A DNA stretch of 64,000 nucleotides from Photobacterium angustum (GTDB taxonomy: Bacteria > Pseudomonadota > Gammaproteobacteria > Enterobacterales > Vibrionaceae), in NCBI RefSeq assembly GCF_003026365.1, contig NZ_PYOM01000017.1:47201-111200 (forward strand), given 5' to 3'. The position numbers and the translations under genes are program-made. The notes under the pieces are model-generated. The model had not been told where the DNA came from. It was given only the letters and a program-made list of their open reading frames with translations, and made no database searches. Of this stretch, positions 28,167-39,077 are shown piece after piece. Within the stretch, counting starts at the first letter, position 1, and the number at the start of each line of letters is the position of its first letter.

Positions 28167-31085
28167 ATGCCATTTGCTTTGGGTCAACGTTGGATCAGTG
28201 ATACAGAAAGTGATTTAGGTCTAGGTACCGTTGTCGCTCTTGAACCAAGAACGGTTACCTTGATGTTCCCCGCATCAGAAGAAAATCGCCTATATGCACG
28301 TAATGATGCCCCTGTTACCCGTGTCATGTTTAACGTTGGTGATGTGATTGAAAGCCATGAGGGTTGGTCACTAAAGGTAGAAGCGATCAACGAAGATAAA
28401 GGCGTGATCACCTACGTAGGTACGCGTACCGACACAGAAGAAGAAAATGTCGCACTACGTGAACTTTTCTTAAGTCACCAAATTCGTTTCAATAAACCGC
28501 AAGATAAATTGTTTGCCGGTCAAATTGATCGCATGGATCGTTTTGCACTGCGTTACCGCGCGCTGAAAAACCAATACGAGCAACTAAAAAGCCCATTACG
28601 TGGTTTATGCGGTATGCGTGCAGGTTTGATCCCACACCAGTTATATATTGCTCACGAAGTCGGTCGTCGCTATGCGCCACGTGTTCTACTTGCCGATGAA
28701 GTCGGTTTAGGTAAAACCATTGAAGCGGGTATGATCATCCACCAGCAGGTGTTATCAGGCCGTGCTGAACGTATTCTGATCGTGGTTCCTGAAACCCTAC
28801 AACATCAATGGCTAGTTGAAATGATGCGTCGTTTTAACCTGCACTTTTCTATCTTTGATGAAGAGCGTTGTGTTGAAGCATTTGCTGATGCCGCTAACCC
28901 ATTTGATACCGCGCAATATGTATTGTGTTCATTAGACTTTTTACGTAAAAGCCGTCGTCGTTTTGAACAAGCGCTAGATGCTGATTGGGATCTATTGGTT
29001 GTCGATGAAGCTCACCACCTTGAATGGAGTGAAGATAAGCCTAGTCGTCAGTACCAAGTGATTGAAGCCTTAGCAGAAAAAACGCCAAGTGTGCTGCTAC
29101 TAACCGCAACACCAGAGCAATTAGGTCGTGAAAGCCACTTCGCACGCTTACGTATTCTGGATCCTGATCGTTTTTACGACTACGAAGCCTTTATTGAAGA
29201 AGAGCGTCAATACGAACCCGTTGCTGATGCTGTAACACAACTGCTTTCTGGTGAAAAACTGAATGATGATGCGAAAAACACCTTAACCGAGCTGTTGTCT
29301 GAGCAAGATATCGAGCCAATGTTACGTGTGATCGAAGATTCAGCTCAAGACGATCCTGAAGCATTAGCCGCGCGTCATGAATTGATCAACAACCTGATGG
29401 ATCGCCACGGTACGGGCCGCGTATTGTTCCGTAATACCCGCTCAGCAATCACAGGTTTCCCTCAGCGTCACCTAAATATGTACCCGTTAGCAATGCCAAC
29501 CCAATACACCACAGCCATGCGCGTTGCGGCAATGATGGGCGGTAAAATGGGTGTCAACGAGAAAGCGATCAAGCTACTTTACCCGGAAGATATCTACCAA
29601 GAATTTGAAGGTGAATCAGCAACATGGTGGAACTTCGATCCTCGTGTTAACTGGCTACTTGATATGCTGAAAGCCAACCGTAACGAGAAAGTGTTGGTGA
29701 TTTGTTCTCGTGCGCAAACCGCATTAACCTTAGAGCAGGCATTACGTGAGCGTGAAGGCATCCGTGCCACTGTGTTCCACGAAGGAATGTCGATTATCGA
29801 ACGTGATAAAGCGGCGGCTTACTTTGCCCAAGAAGATGATGGCGCTCAGGTACTATTATGTTCTGAAATCGGTTCAGAAGGTCGTAACTTCCAGTTTGCA
29901 AACCAATTGGTGATGTTCGATTTACCAAGCAACCCTGATTTACTTGAGCAACGTATTGGTCGTTTGGATCGTATTGGTCAAAAGCGTGAGATAGAAATTC
30001 ATGTGCCTTACCTAGAAGGCACTTCTCAAGCACTATTAGCGCGTTGGTTCAACGAAGGCTTAAATGCCTTTGAGGAAACCTGTCCGACTGGCCGTGCTAT
30101 CTATGAAGCGGTATGTGAAGATCTGATCACCTTGCTTGCCAGTGACAAACACGATCTTGAAGCACTTGAATCCGTTATTCAGCGCAGTGCTGAAATGCAC
30201 AATGAGCTTAAAACCAAGTTAGAGCAAGGTCGTGATCGCCTGTTAGAAATTCATTCTAACGGGGGTGAAGAAGCTAAACAGTTGGTTGAGAAGATCAGCG
30301 CTAAAGATGGTGATACTAACCTTGTGACTTTCGCACTGGGCTTGTTTGATACCATAGGTTTAAACCAAGATGACAAAGGCGAAAACGCAATTGTTGTGAC
30401 CCCATCAGAGCACATGATGGTGGCAAGCTATCCGGGGCTTCCTTACGATGGTTGTACCATCACTTTTGAACGTGACACTGCACTTTCTCGTGAAGATATC
30501 AACTTCATCAGCTGGGAACACCCAATGATCCAAGGCGGTATTGAATTATTGCTAAGTGAAGGCGTGGGTACGACAGCGGTGTCATTGTTGAAAAACAAAG
30601 CACTGCCTGTTGGTACACTGCTACTTGAGCTTATCTATGTGGTTGACGCACAAGCACCTAAGCAATCAGGTATTGGTCGTTTCTTACCAAAAACACCGAT
30701 CCGTATTCTGCTTGATGGTAAAGGCAATAACCTATCAGCTAATGTTGAATTTGAAGGCTTTAACCGCCAACTTAGCCCAGTCAATCGTCACCTTGGCAGT
30801 AAGCTCGTTAACTCGGTTCAAAAAGATATTCATACTTTGATTGAGCACGCAGAGCGCGAGATCAGTAAAGAGCTTGATATCGTACGTAGCCAAGCACAAG
30901 CTGAAATGGAAAACACGTTGCGCGCTGAGCTTGATCGCCTTCAAGCCCTGAAAGCGGTTAATCCAAATATTCGTGATGACGAATTAGAGCTGATTGAAAG
31001 CCAAATCATTGAGTTAACTAACTACATTGCAAAAGCACAAATCCAGCTTGATTCACTCCGCTTGATCGTTGTAAGTCATAACTGA
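28167..31085 (+). CDS. rapA: RNA polymerase-associated ATPase RapA
   Basis: RapA is a Swi2/Snf2 ATPase that binds RNA polymerase and recycles it after termination. The 972-residue protein (968 in E. coli) starts [20 protein letters not shown] with the Tudor-like NTD, followed by helicase lobe 1 (Walker [19 protein letters not shown] box VVDEAHHL), lobe 2 (with [12 protein letters not shown]) and the long C-terminal RNAP-binding part. A good SD (AGAAGG) precedes the ATG. It is monocistronic with its own terminator. Confidence 0.98.
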   Translation: MPFALGQRWISDTESDLGLGTVVALEPRTVTLMFPASEENRLYARNDAPVTRVMFNVGDVIESHEGWSLKVEAINEDKGVITYVGTRTDTEEENVALRELFLSHQIRFNKPQDKLFAGQIDRMDRFALRYRALKNQYEQLKSPLRGLCGMRAGLIPHQLYIAHEVGRRYAPRVLLADEVGLGKTIEAGMIIHQQVLSGRAERILIVVPETLQHQWLVEMMRRFNLHFSIFDEERCVEAFADAANPFDTAQYVLCSLDFLRKSRRRFEQALDADWDLLVVDEAHHLEWSEDKPSRQYQVIEALAEKTPSVLLLTATPEQLGRESHFARLRILDPDRFYDYEAFIEEERQYEPVADAVTQLLSGEKLNDDAKNTLTELLSEQDIEPMLRVIEDSAQDDPEALAARHELINNLMDRHGTGRVLFRNTRSAITGFPQRHLNMYPLAMPTQYTTAMRVAAMMGGKMGVNEKAIKLLYPEDIYQEFEGESATWWNFDPRVNWLLDMLKANRNEKVLVICSRAQTALTLEQALREREGIRATVFHEGMSIIERDKAAAYFAQEDDGAQVLLCSEIGSEGRNFQFANQLVMFDLPSNPDLLEQRIGRLDRIGQKREIEIHVPYLEGTSQALLARWFNEGLNAFEETCPTGRAIYEAVCEDLITLLASDKHDLEALESVIQRSAEMHNELKTKLEQGRDRLLEIHSNGGEEAKQLVEKISAKDGDTNLVTFALGLFDTIGLNQDDKGENAIVVTPSEHMMVASYPGLPYDGCTITFERDTALSREDINFISWEHPMIQGGIELLLSEGVGTTAVSLLKNKALPVGTLLLELIYVVDAQAPKQSGIGRFLPKTPIRILLDGKGNNLSANVEFEGFNRQLSPVNRHLGSKLVNSVQKDIHTLIEHAEREISKELDIVRSQAQAEMENTLRAELDRLQALKAVNPNIRDDELELIESQIIELTNYIAKAQIQLDSLRLIVVSHN

Positions 31086-31111
31086 TCAATAACTCATCAT
31101 AAGTAAATTAA

Positions 31112-31148
31112 GGCCGTGAATGTCATTACTGATATTCACGGCTTTTTT
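31112..31148 (+). terminator. Terminator of rapA
   Basis: GCCGTGAAT pairs with ATTCACGGC, followed by six T. Confidence 0.88.
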
Positions 31149-31237
31149 CTTTAATCGCATCACCAAACATACCAATTTACTATTATTCATATTAGTATTC
31201 GCCCCGTTTTTATTCATACCTATCCTACGAGCGCATC

Positions 31238-31939
31238 ATGAAACCATTGCCAGTGTTGAACTACAATCCACCTACCGATCCATGGTTGGATACTCTTTTT
31301 CTTGATAGCGACATCATCGCCGTTAATAAGCCTGCTGGCATACTCTCAAACCCAGGACGAGCACCAGAGCATCACGACAGCATATTTGCTCGCGTACTTG
31401 AAAAATACCCTGACTCACAAATTGTGCACCGTTTAGATATGGGGACATCAGGCTTAATTGTACTGGCTCTAAACAAAAAAGCTGAGTGTCATTTAAAAGC
31501 CCAGTTTCGTGAGCGAGAAACACAAAAAGTGTATTACGCCCGTGTGTGGGGACATATCGAGCAAGACACAGGAACCGTCGATCTCCCCTTGATCTGCGAT
31601 TGGCCTAACCGTCCACGCCAGAAAGTGTGTTTTGACGATGGCAAACCTTCTGTAACGCATTACCAAGTCTTAAGTCGTGATGAAAAAACAACCCTGGTCC
31701 GTTTACTGCCCGTAACAGGTCGTTCTCACCAGTTGCGTGTTCACATGCAAGCATTAGGTCATCCGATTTTAGGCGATAAGTTTTACGCTAATGAGGAAGC
31801 AATGGCAGCCTCTCCTCGTTTACTGTTACACGCAGCAGAACTGACTTTTACGCATCCAGGAAGTGATCAACCGATGCATTTGTTTGCCCCTTGTGAGTTT
31901 TATCCAGAAGCGCCAACACAAACGATTTTTAGTAAATAA
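31238..31939 (+). CDS. rluA: Dual-specificity pseudouridine synthase RluA
   Basis: RluA makes pseudouridine 746 in 23S rRNA and 32 in several tRNAs. The 233-residue protein has the catalytic motif HRLDMGTSGL with its Asp (~residue 68), followed by YYARVWG and the binding block PVTGRSHQLRVHM. There is no S4 domain, as usual for RluA. It follows rapA in the same direction, as in E. coli. The SD is ACGAG-like and weak. Length fits (E. coli 219). Confidence 0.95.
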   Translation: MKPLPVLNYNPPTDPWLDTLFLDSDIIAVNKPAGILSNPGRAPEHHDSIFARVLEKYPDSQIVHRLDMGTSGLIVLALNKKAECHLKAQFRERETQKVYYARVWGHIEQDTGTVDLPLICDWPNRPRQKVCFDDGKPSVTHYQVLSRDEKTTLVRLLPVTGRSHQLRVHMQALGHPILGDKFYANEEAMAASPRLLLHAAELTFTHPGSDQPMHLFAPCEFYPEAPTQTIFSK

Positions 31940-31984
31940 AACCACTGATAAGTCAGAACTATCGTACGGAAGTTAGATCACGAG

Positions 31985-32043
31985 AAAAAAGAATGCTAGC
32001 TTTGTTTTAACAAACAAAAACCTAAACTAGCATTCTTCTTTTC
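31985..32043 (+). terminator. Probable terminator hairpin after rluA
   Basis: AAGAATGCTAG pairs with CTAGCATTCTT across a longer loop (about 26 bases) and is followed by CTTTTC. It can work on both strands since A precede it. Confidence 0.65.
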
Positions 32044-32079
32044 ACATCAAGCGGAACAAAGGTTCCATGGAGTCTAACA

Positions 32080-33033
32080 GTGGAACATATTGTATTTTTA
32101 GATCGTGCTACTATCCCTGAACACATTGATATTCCTCGCCCACAATCTGCTCATCAATGGATTGAATATCAACGTACATCGCCATCTCAAGTCATTGAAC
32201 GTCTACAACACGCAACTATCGTCATTTCTAACAAAGTCCAACTCACTGCTGATATTTTATCTCAGCTGCCAAACCTGAAATTTATTGCTATCGGTGCGAC
32301 GGGGACCAATAACGTCGATCTCGATTATTGTCACCGCCATAACATTCCGGTTTCCAATATTCGAGGTTATGCGACTCGCTCTGTCCCTGAACACGTGCTA
32401 GCAATGATCTTTGCACTAAAACGTAATCTGATTGGCTATCAGCAAGATATCATCGCAGGCGAGTGGCAGAAACAACAACAGTTCTGCTTTTTTACTCATT
32501 CAATTAGCGATATCGCAGGCTCAACAATCGGTATTATCGGTAAAGGCAGTTTAGGGGTAGCGACAGCCAATCTTGCAACTGCGCTGGGGATGAAAGTTCT
32601 ATTTGCAGAGCATAAGCACGTCACCACCTGTCGTGAAGGCTATACGCTGTTTAACGACGTATTACAGCAAGCCGATATCATCACCTTGCATTGTCCGCTA
32701 ACGGATACCACTAAAGATCTTATCGCAAAAACAGAACTGGCACAGATGAAACCTAATGCTATTTTGATCAATACTGGACGTGGTGGACTGGTGAATGAGC
32801 AAGATTTAGTCGATGCATTGCTAGATAAAAAAATTGCGGGTGCTGGCTGTGATGTTTTTACTTCTGAGCCGCCAACTGATGACAATCCATTATTACAACA
32901 GGCACATTTGCCTAATCTATTACTAACCCCACATGTTGCATGGGGATCTGATTCCGCGATTACGGCATTGGTAAATCAGCTAATTGAAAATATTGAATGC
33001 TTTTGTAATGGCAAGCCACACAATCTCGTTTGA
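32080..33033 (+). CDS. D-2-hydroxyacid dehydrogenase, NAD-dependent
   Basis: A 317-residue enzyme of the D-isomer-specific 2-hydroxyacid dehydrogenase family (close to hydroxypyruvate/glycerate dehydrogenases), reducing 2-keto acids with NAD(P)H. The Rossmann motif GIIGKGSLG is at about residue 152. The catalytic triad is visible as Arg in NTGRGGLVNE, Glu in CDVFTSEPP and His in LTPHVAWGS. The start is GTG 32080 behind GGAG. It stands alone between terminators. The true substrate cannot be told from the sequence; HprA-type glycerate dehydrogenase is my best guess. Confidence 0.87.
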   Translation: MEHIVFLDRATIPEHIDIPRPQSAHQWIEYQRTSPSQVIERLQHATIVISNKVQLTADILSQLPNLKFIAIGATGTNNVDLDYCHRHNIPVSNIRGYATRSVPEHVLAMIFALKRNLIGYQQDIIAGEWQKQQQFCFFTHSISDIAGSTIGIIGKGSLGVATANLATALGMKVLFAEHKHVTTCREGYTLFNDVLQQADIITLHCPLTDTTKDLIAKTELAQMKPNAILINTGRGGLVNEQDLVDALLDKKIAGAGCDVFTSEPPTDDNPLLQQAHLPNLLLTPHVAWGSDSAITALVNQLIENIECFCNGKPHNLV

Positions 33034-33047
33034 ATGTCTCACCAATA

Positions 33048-33074
33048 AAAAAGCGAGCTCAAGGCTCGCTTCTA
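33048..33074. terminator. Terminator between the dehydrogenase and djlA
   Basis: AAGCGAGC pairs with GCTCGCTT around TCAAG. The minus-strand side has six T, so it mainly ends djlA; it may also serve the plus-strand gene. Confidence 0.8.
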
Positions 33075-33098
33075 TTACTTTTCAACACAGAATTTTGA

Positions 33099-33950
33099 TT
33101 ATTTGAATCCTTTCTCTTTTCGGATTAAATCATAAGCAGCTTGTAGCTCTTGGGTTTTTTGCTTCGCTATTTCCATCATTTCTGGTGGTAACCCTTTCGC
33201 TGCGAGTTTATCTGGATGGTGTTCATTCATCTGTTTACGATAAGCACGTTTCACATCTTGCGCTGAGGCATTTTCATCAACCCCTAAGACATTGAACGCA
33301 TCAGCTAATTGATCTCGGCTAGGGGGCGCTTGGAAACCACCGCCTTGTTGTTGATATTGCTGATGGAAACCACCTTGCTGAAAACGAAATGCCGCTTCTT
33401 GCATACGTAAGCGTTGTTCAAGCTGTGCTTCAGAAAAACCAAGGTATCGTGCAATAATATGCAGTAACTGACGCTCTTTAGGATGTAATGAACCATCCGC
33501 AAATGCTGCTTGAATTTGTAGCTCTAAGAAAAATTGGAGTAAATCAGCACGTCGTGCACGGCTACGAACACGATTTAGCATCTCTTCTAATGGAAAGTTA
33601 TCTTCTTTTCCTTCACGAAACGCATTTTGCGCTTGAAGTCGAGATTCACCTTGTAACCCCATTCGATCCATAATCGCACTTGCAACGCGAATTTCCTCTT
33701 TTGTTACATGTCCTTTCGCTTTTGCGACATGTCCCATTACTGCAAAACAAGCATGGAAAAACTCTGCTTGCAGCTCTGCGCTGCTGGCTCTGTTCTGACC
33801 AAAACCTGCAAAACCGCCATTCATCTGACGAGCATAAGCCTTATCAAACTGGTGACCAATAAATAAACCAATCAACAATCCAGGCAATTTTCCAATGGAG
33901 AGGCCAAGCAACGCACCAATAATTTTTCCCCATATACCTGTCTTCTGCAT
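33099..33950 (-). CDS. djlA: DjlA, membrane-anchored DnaJ-like co-chaperone
   Basis: DjlA stimulates DnaK and influences capsule/Rcs signalling in E. coli. The 283-residue protein has an N-terminal membrane helix (IIGALLGLSIGKLPGLLIGLFIG) with the Gly-rich dimerising pattern, a TerB-like central domain (~55-175), a Gln/Gly linker (~190-210) and a C-terminal J-domain with HPD in NEHHPDKLAAKG. It diverges from lptD with 160 bases between, exactly as in E. coli. Confidence 0.95.
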   Translation of the reverse strand: MQKTGIWGKIIGALLGLSIGKLPGLLIGLFIGHQFDKAYARQMNGGFAGFGQNRASSAELQAEFFHACFAVMGHVAKAKGHVTKEEIRVASAIMDRMGLQGESRLQAQNAFREGKEDNFPLEEMLNRVRSRARRADLLQFFLELQIQAAFADGSLHPKERQLLHIIARYLGFSEAQLEQRLRMQEAAFRFQQGGFHQQYQQQGGGFQAPPSRDQLADAFNVLGVDENASAQDVKRAYRKQMNEHHPDKLAAKGLPPEMMEIAKQKTQELQAAYDLIRKEKGFK

Positions 33951-34110
33951 TCTATACTCTCTGGTAATTTGTTAAATTTTTTCAATGTTTACCCAACAGC
34001 ATGCGCTGAAAAGATGCCGTCGCGTCGAATTTGCATTATGATAGCTGTCATTTATCGGGAATGCTTGTAAAAAGCGCAATTATTCGCCTTGCTCTCAAAC
34101 TGATACAGGA

Positions 34111-36729
34111 ATGTTGAATCTGATGTCACTCACCTCTCACAGCTTACTTGCCACCATGATTGGTCTTGCCCTTTATGGGCCGGCAATGGCAGAAGATGCC
34201 ACATCTTTACATAAAGATATCAACGGTAAACATGCTGTAGCAGAAGATCAAACAACAAAAACAGCCGTTATTAACGATCCTTTAGCTATGGCAGATGGTG
34301 TTTTTATTTCGCCAAAAGACCGTAAAGAAAATGCTACTTCTTTACATAAAGATATCAACGATAAACATGCAATAGCAAAAGGTCAAACAACAAACACAGC
34401 CGTTAATGACGATCCTTTAGCTATGGTACGTGGTGTTTGTATAGCACCGAAAGATCGTAAAGAAGATACCAAGAATACACCGATCAAAATTGATGCCGAC
34501 CTTGCTCAAGCTAAAAATGAGCATAAAGCCGTTTATTCTGGTGATGTTATTGTTCAGCAAGGAACGCGTACTATTGCTGCCGATACTGTGACACTACAAC
34601 AACCACAAAATATTGTTACTGCAAAAGGCAATGTTTACTACCACGATGGTGGTATAGAAATGGATGGCAAACAACTCCAGAGTGATCTAAACACCAAAGA
34701 CTCACAAATGGATGATGCCGTCTATCGTATGACCTGTCAGCCAGGGCGTGGTGACGCAGAGCAAATCGACAAAAAAAATGTTGATGGTACTCAGTTCTAT
34801 AAAATGAAAGATGGTACTTTCACTACCTGTCCAGAAGGAGATAAAAGCTGGCGCTTTGCTGCTAGCTCTTTGCAGCGTGATGGTGATTCACCCTTTGCCG
34901 ATTTATATAACGCGCGCTTTGAAGTACTTAATGTACCGGTATTCTATCTACCTTGGCTTCGTATCCCTGTCACAAAAGAGCGTATGACGGGCTTCTTATA
35001 CCCAACGTTAACTTATGGCTCACGTAATGGTATGGAGTACGAAGCGCCATTTTATTGGAATATTGCGCCAAACTATGACTTAACATTAACGCCAAAATAC
35101 ATGAACCACCGTGGTCTACAAACAACGGCTAAATTCCGCTACCTGAATGAATTAGGTGACGGTCAAGTTGTTGGTGAGTACATGGGTCATGATAAGAAGG
35201 CTGATTTCGCAGATTACCAATTGGAAGACAATAAACCCAACACTGGCAAATATTGGGGCTTCCAATGGACACACAGTGGGATCATTGATAAAAACTGGTT
35301 AGTTGATATCGACTACAGTAGAGTCAGTGATTATAAATATTTTGAGCGTGGCTTAGATTCAAGTATTGGTGAACGTGAAGATAATAACCTGCTCCAAACA
35401 GCAGAAGTGTCTTACCGTAATGCAAACTGGGATACGATGTTGATGGTCCGTGATTTTCAGCTTTTAAAAGATCCTGACGAAGCTGAGTCATCAACAGATA
35501 ATCGTTCACCGTATCGCTTAATGCCACAACTTTCATCAACTTACTATAAAACTGATCTCGGCTACGGTCTCGATTTTAAAATGCCAATGAGTATCAGTAA
35601 GTTTGAAAATAGTTCGATATTCAAGCCCGACGCTGATCGTATAACTTTTGAACCAACATTAACGCTTCCCTATGCGACACCTTGGTGGTCTGTAACTACT
35701 CAGGCAAAAGTGAACTACGCCCATTACAACCAAGATAAAAAAGAATTAGACAAAAACGCTGATTTTGACGCTCTTAAAGATAGTGTTAATCGTGTTGTTC
35801 CTGAGTTTCGCGTCAACAGTAGCTTGTACTTTGAGCGTGATACCTCCATTTTAGGTAGTCATTATACCCAAAGCTTAGAGCCACAAATTCAATATCTTTA
35901 TGTAAAAAATGTTGACCAAGAAGGTATTTATAACCCATTTGATTATGTCGGTGGTGGCTATGATTCAACCCGTTTACAACAAGACTACTACGGTCTATTT
36001 AGCGATAAAACATACAGTGGTAACGACTATATAGCTCCTGCGAACCAGTTCACTGTCGGCGCATCTACACGCTACTTTGATGAAGATTTTAAGGAACGAT
36101 TTACCCTATCCATGGGTCAAATCTTCTATATCGATAAACCTGTGAATCAAGGTACCGATAACAAAGAAGCGAAAAGTTACTCAGCAACCGCGGTTGAAAC
36201 AGAATTTAACCTTGATGATAGTCTGTTCTTAAAAACAGCAATGCAATATGACTCAAGTGAGAATGACATTCAGCAAGGTAATGTGACCGTTGAATATCGT
36301 AACGGTGGAGTATTTGTTCAACCGAGTTACCGTTACGTATCAAGTGATTACTTAACAAAATACGTTAACAACACGAACCCTTCAATTAACGGTAAGAAAG
36401 ACGGTATTTCACAGTTAGGTTTATCCATTGGCTTCCCTGTTAGCGATAATGTTGATGTTAAAGCTGATTACTACCAAGACATGAATGTTAACAAAATGCT
36501 TGAAAGTAAAGTTGGCTTCACCTATTCATCTGCATGTTGGATGATAGGACTTAGCTACAACCGTTACGCTAAAGATCCACTTTCAAGTGACTTTACTGAA
36601 TACGATAGCAATGTCAGCTTCTCATTTAGTTTACTTGGTTTACAAGGTGCAGGACCTTCATTTGGTCAATCATCGGATGATGGCGGCAATATTTTGTCTT
36701 ACGGCGATCCGTTCACTCTTAATAATTAA
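34111..36729 (+). CDS. lptD: LPS-assembly outer-membrane protein LptD
   Basis: LptD with LptE inserts lipopolysaccharide into the outer leaflet. The 872 residues comprise a signal peptide (cleavage after ..LYGPAMA, residue 27), an N-terminal stretch with two 45-residue repeats (30-74 and 75-119), the periplasmic beta-jellyroll (~120-240) and the 26-strand barrel. Only four cysteines exist: 110, 209, 240 and 809. By alignment to E. coli, Cys110, Cys240 and Cys809 correspond to C31, C173 and C725; C724 is Ala808 and Cys209 is extra. The start could also be ATG 34123, which is better spaced from the AGGA. surA follows in the same operon. Confidence 0.96.
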   Translation: MLNLMSLTSHSLLATMIGLALYGPAMAEDATSLHKDINGKHAVAEDQTTKTAVINDPLAMADGVFISPKDRKENATSLHKDINDKHAIAKGQTTNTAVNDDPLAMVRGVCIAPKDRKEDTKNTPIKIDADLAQAKNEHKAVYSGDVIVQQGTRTIAADTVTLQQPQNIVTAKGNVYYHDGGIEMDGKQLQSDLNTKDSQMDDAVYRMTCQPGRGDAEQIDKKNVDGTQFYKMKDGTFTTCPEGDKSWRFAASSLQRDGDSPFADLYNARFEVLNVPVFYLPWLRIPVTKERMTGFLYPTLTYGSRNGMEYEAPFYWNIAPNYDLTLTPKYMNHRGLQTTAKFRYLNELGDGQVVGEYMGHDKKADFADYQLEDNKPNTGKYWGFQWTHSGIIDKNWLVDIDYSRVSDYKYFERGLDSSIGEREDNNLLQTAEVSYRNANWDTMLMVRDFQLLKDPDEAESSTDNRSPYRLMPQLSSTYYKTDLGYGLDFKMPMSISKFENSSIFKPDADRITFEPTLTLPYATPWWSVTTQAKVNYAHYNQDKKELDKNADFDALKDSVNRVVPEFRVNSSLYFERDTSILGSHYTQSLEPQIQYLYVKNVDQEGIYNPFDYVGGGYDSTRLQQDYYGLFSDKTYSGNDYIAPANQFTVGASTRYFDEDFKERFTLSMGQIFYIDKPVNQGTDNKEAKSYSATAVETEFNLDDSLFLKTAMQYDSSENDIQQGNVTVEYRNGGVFVQPSYRYVSSDYLTKYVNNTNPSINGKKDGISQLGLSIGFPVSDNVDVKADYYQDMNVNKMLESKVGFTYSSACWMIGLSYNRYAKDPLSSDFTEYDSNVSFSFSLLGLQGAGPSFGQSSDDGGNILSYGDPFTLNN
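34198..34467 (+). repeat. 135-bp tandem duplication inside lptD
   Basis: Two copies, 34198-34332 and 34333-34467, agree at about 115 of 135 bases by hand count, in frame and without gaps. Both encode ATSLHKDIN.KHA.A..QTT.TAV..DPLAM...V...PKDRKE. The second copy holds Cys110, where the first has Phe65. Confidence 0.93.
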
Positions 36730-36774
36730 TGTTTAGGCGGCACATGTGTCGCCTTATAACCTGATGGAATATAA

Positions 36775-38076
36775 ATGAAAACGTGGAAATATTCTGTACT
36801 TAGTCTAATGATGATGGGTATGTCAGCAACCAGTATGGCAGCACCTCAGGAACTTGACCAAGTTGTAATGACTGTTAATGATGGTGTGATCTTACAAAGC
36901 GATGTGAGCGCCATGCTAAAAACTGTTCGTCTTAACGCTGCTGAAGAACACCAACAGTTACCGCCTAATAACATTTTACGTCAGCAAGTGATGGATCAAC
37001 TGATCCTTGAAAACTTACAGCTCCAACAAGCTCAACAGCTAGGGATCCGTATTGATGACAGTCAATTAGATCAAGCAATCGCCGATGTTGCTAAACAACG
37101 TAATATGAGTGTGGACCAACTACGTCAAAGCCTTGCTAAAGCAGGGATTTCTTACTCTATGTTCCGTGAGCAAATGCGTAACGATATGCTAGCATCTGAA
37201 GCGCGTACCATTATCGTTCGTAAGCGTGTTAACGTTCTGCCACAAGAAGTTGAGTCTTTAGCCAAACAAATGGCAGAGCAAACTCAACAAAACGTGCAAT
37301 ACAACATTAGCCAAATTCAAATTCGTGTTGATGAAGATGCTGATAAAGTAGCACGTGATAAAGCAAAGCAAGAAGCAGAAGACATTGTTGCTCAACTTAA
37401 AAAAGGCGCAAACTTTTCACAACTGGCTTACCGCTACTCAAAAGGGCCTAAAGCTCTGAAAGGGGGCGAATGGGGCTGGATGAGTAAAGCAGAAATGCCA
37501 ACCGTTTTTGCAGATCAGATTCAAAATAACGGAAAAGATGCGATCATTGGTCCATTCCGTAGTGGCGTTGGCTATCACATCTTAAAAATCAACGATGTAA
37601 AAGGTATGCCAAGCGTCTCTGTTGTTGAGGTAAAAGCGCGTCATATTTTGATCAAACCTTCAATGATTCTAAGTGATGCCGCAGCAAAAGCTGAGCTTGA
37701 GAAAATTCGCCAAAGTATTATTAGCGGTAAACAAACCTTTGCAGCAGCAGCGAAAGCCTACAGCGAAGATCCAGGTTCTGCGGCAAATGGTGGTCAACTA
37801 GGCTGGCAAGTGCCTGATATGTATGCACCTGCATTTAAAGACAAAGTAGAAACGCTGCCAGTCGATAAAATCAGTGAACCGTTTAAATCTACATTTGGTT
37901 GGCATATTGTTGAAGTTGAAGGACGCCGTAAAGTCGATCGTACGGATGCTGCAATGAAAAACCGTGCCGCACAAATCATCTTTAACCGTAAATTCAATGA
38001 AGAAGCACAGACGTGGTTACAAGAACTACGTGCAGGTGCTTACATTGAACCAATGAATACAACCAACAATGGCTAA
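36775..38076 (+). CDS. surA: Periplasmic chaperone/prolyl isomerase SurA
   Basis: SurA escorts unfolded outer-membrane proteins, including LptD, to the Bam complex. The 433-residue product has a signal peptide (cut after SMAA), the SurA N-domain (~25-170), two parvulin PPIase domains (~178-275 and 288-388, each with the conserved GG.LG or GGEWGW block) and a C-terminal helix. It follows lptD by 45 bases; a GGCG/CGCC hairpin centred on CACATGTG lies in that gap. It forms the lptD-surA-pdxA-rsmA-apaGH operon seen in enterobacteria. Confidence 0.97.
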   Translation: MKTWKYSVLSLMMMGMSATSMAAPQELDQVVMTVNDGVILQSDVSAMLKTVRLNAAEEHQQLPPNNILRQQVMDQLILENLQLQQAQQLGIRIDDSQLDQAIADVAKQRNMSVDQLRQSLAKAGISYSMFREQMRNDMLASEARTIIVRKRVNVLPQEVESLAKQMAEQTQQNVQYNISQIQIRVDEDADKVARDKAKQEAEDIVAQLKKGANFSQLAYRYSKGPKALKGGEWGWMSKAEMPTVFADQIQNNGKDAIIGPFRSGVGYHILKINDVKGMPSVSVVEVKARHILIKPSMILSDAAAKAELEKIRQSIISGKQTFAAAAKAYSEDPGSAANGGQLGWQVPDMYAPAFKDKVETLPVDKISEPFKSTFGWHIVEVEGRRKVDRTDAAMKNRAAQIIFNRKFNEEAQTWLQELRAGAYIEPMNTTNNG

Positions 38077-38084
38077 ATAAAGAC

Positions 38085-39077
38085 ATGACTGACACACAAC
38101 GGATTGCTATCACCCCCGGTGAGCCTGCTGGAATAGGCCCAGATTTAGTCATCGCCTTATGCCAAGAAAATTGGCCGCACCAACTTGTTATTTGTGCTGA
38201 TGCGCAGGTTATGGTAGAACGTGCGGCTAAATTAGGTTTACCACTAACCATTTTACCCTATCAACCGGATCAGTCTGCCCTGCCACATAAAGCAGGAACG
38301 ATGACGGTTGCACACATCGATACTACAGTTGATGTTGTCGCTGGTACGTTAGATGAACGTAATGGTATGTATGTGCTCTCGACGCTAAAGCGTGCAGCCG
38401 AGGGCTGTATGAATGGTGAATTCGCCGCCGTTGTAACGGGCCCTGTACATAAAGGGGTCATTAACCGCGCTGGCGTATCATTTAGTGGCCACACTGAATT
38501 TTTTGCTCAACAATCTGACACTGCACAAGTTGTTATGATGCTGGCTACCGAAGGATTACGCGTCGCGTTAGTGACAACTCATATCCCTCTAAGTTGTGTA
38601 TCACAAGCAATTACAGAAGACAGATTAAAGCAGGTGATTCATATTTTACACGCTGATTTAGTCAGTAAATTTGGTATTGAATCACCAAAAATTTATGTCT
38701 GTGGATTGAACCCCCATGCTGGCGAAGATGGTTGTTTAGGGATGGAAGAAATAGATATTATTACTCCTACTCTTGAACTGTTACGCGAGCAAGAAAACAT
38801 GGATCTTATCGGCCCTTTACCGGCCGATACTATTTTCCAAGAAAAATATTTAGCTGATGCCGATACGGTATTAGCCATGTATCACGATCAAGGGCTACCG
38901 GTGCTGAAATATAAAGGCTTCGGTAAATCAGTTAACATTACGTTAGGATTGCCCTTCATCCGAACTTCAGTAGATCATGGTACCGCACTGGAACTCGCAG
39001 GTACCGGACAGGCAGATACAGGTAGCCTTTGGACAGCGCTATCTCACGCCCTAGAATTGGTAGATAAACAAGCATGA
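38085..39077 (+). CDS. pdxA: 4-hydroxythreonine-4-phosphate dehydrogenase
   Basis: PdxA oxidises 4-phosphohydroxy-L-threonine with NAD in pyridoxal phosphate synthesis. The 330-residue protein starts [21 protein letters not shown]; metal-binding histidines lie in [15 protein letters not shown] and [12 protein letters not shown]. Length equals that of E. coli (329). Nine bases separate it from surA, and its end overlaps rsmA by four bases (ATGA), indicating translational coupling. Confidence 0.97.
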   Translation: MTDTQRIAITPGEPAGIGPDLVIALCQENWPHQLVICADAQVMVERAAKLGLPLTILPYQPDQSALPHKAGTMTVAHIDTTVDVVAGTLDERNGMYVLSTLKRAAEGCMNGEFAAVVTGPVHKGVINRAGVSFSGHTEFFAQQSDTAQVVMMLATEGLRVALVTTHIPLSCVSQAITEDRLKQVIHILHADLVSKFGIESPKIYVCGLNPHAGEDGCLGMEEIDIITPTLELLREQENMDLIGPLPADTIFQEKYLADADTVLAMYHDQGLPVLKYKGFGKSVNITLGLPFIRTSVDHGTALELAGTGQADTGSLWTALSHALELVDKQA

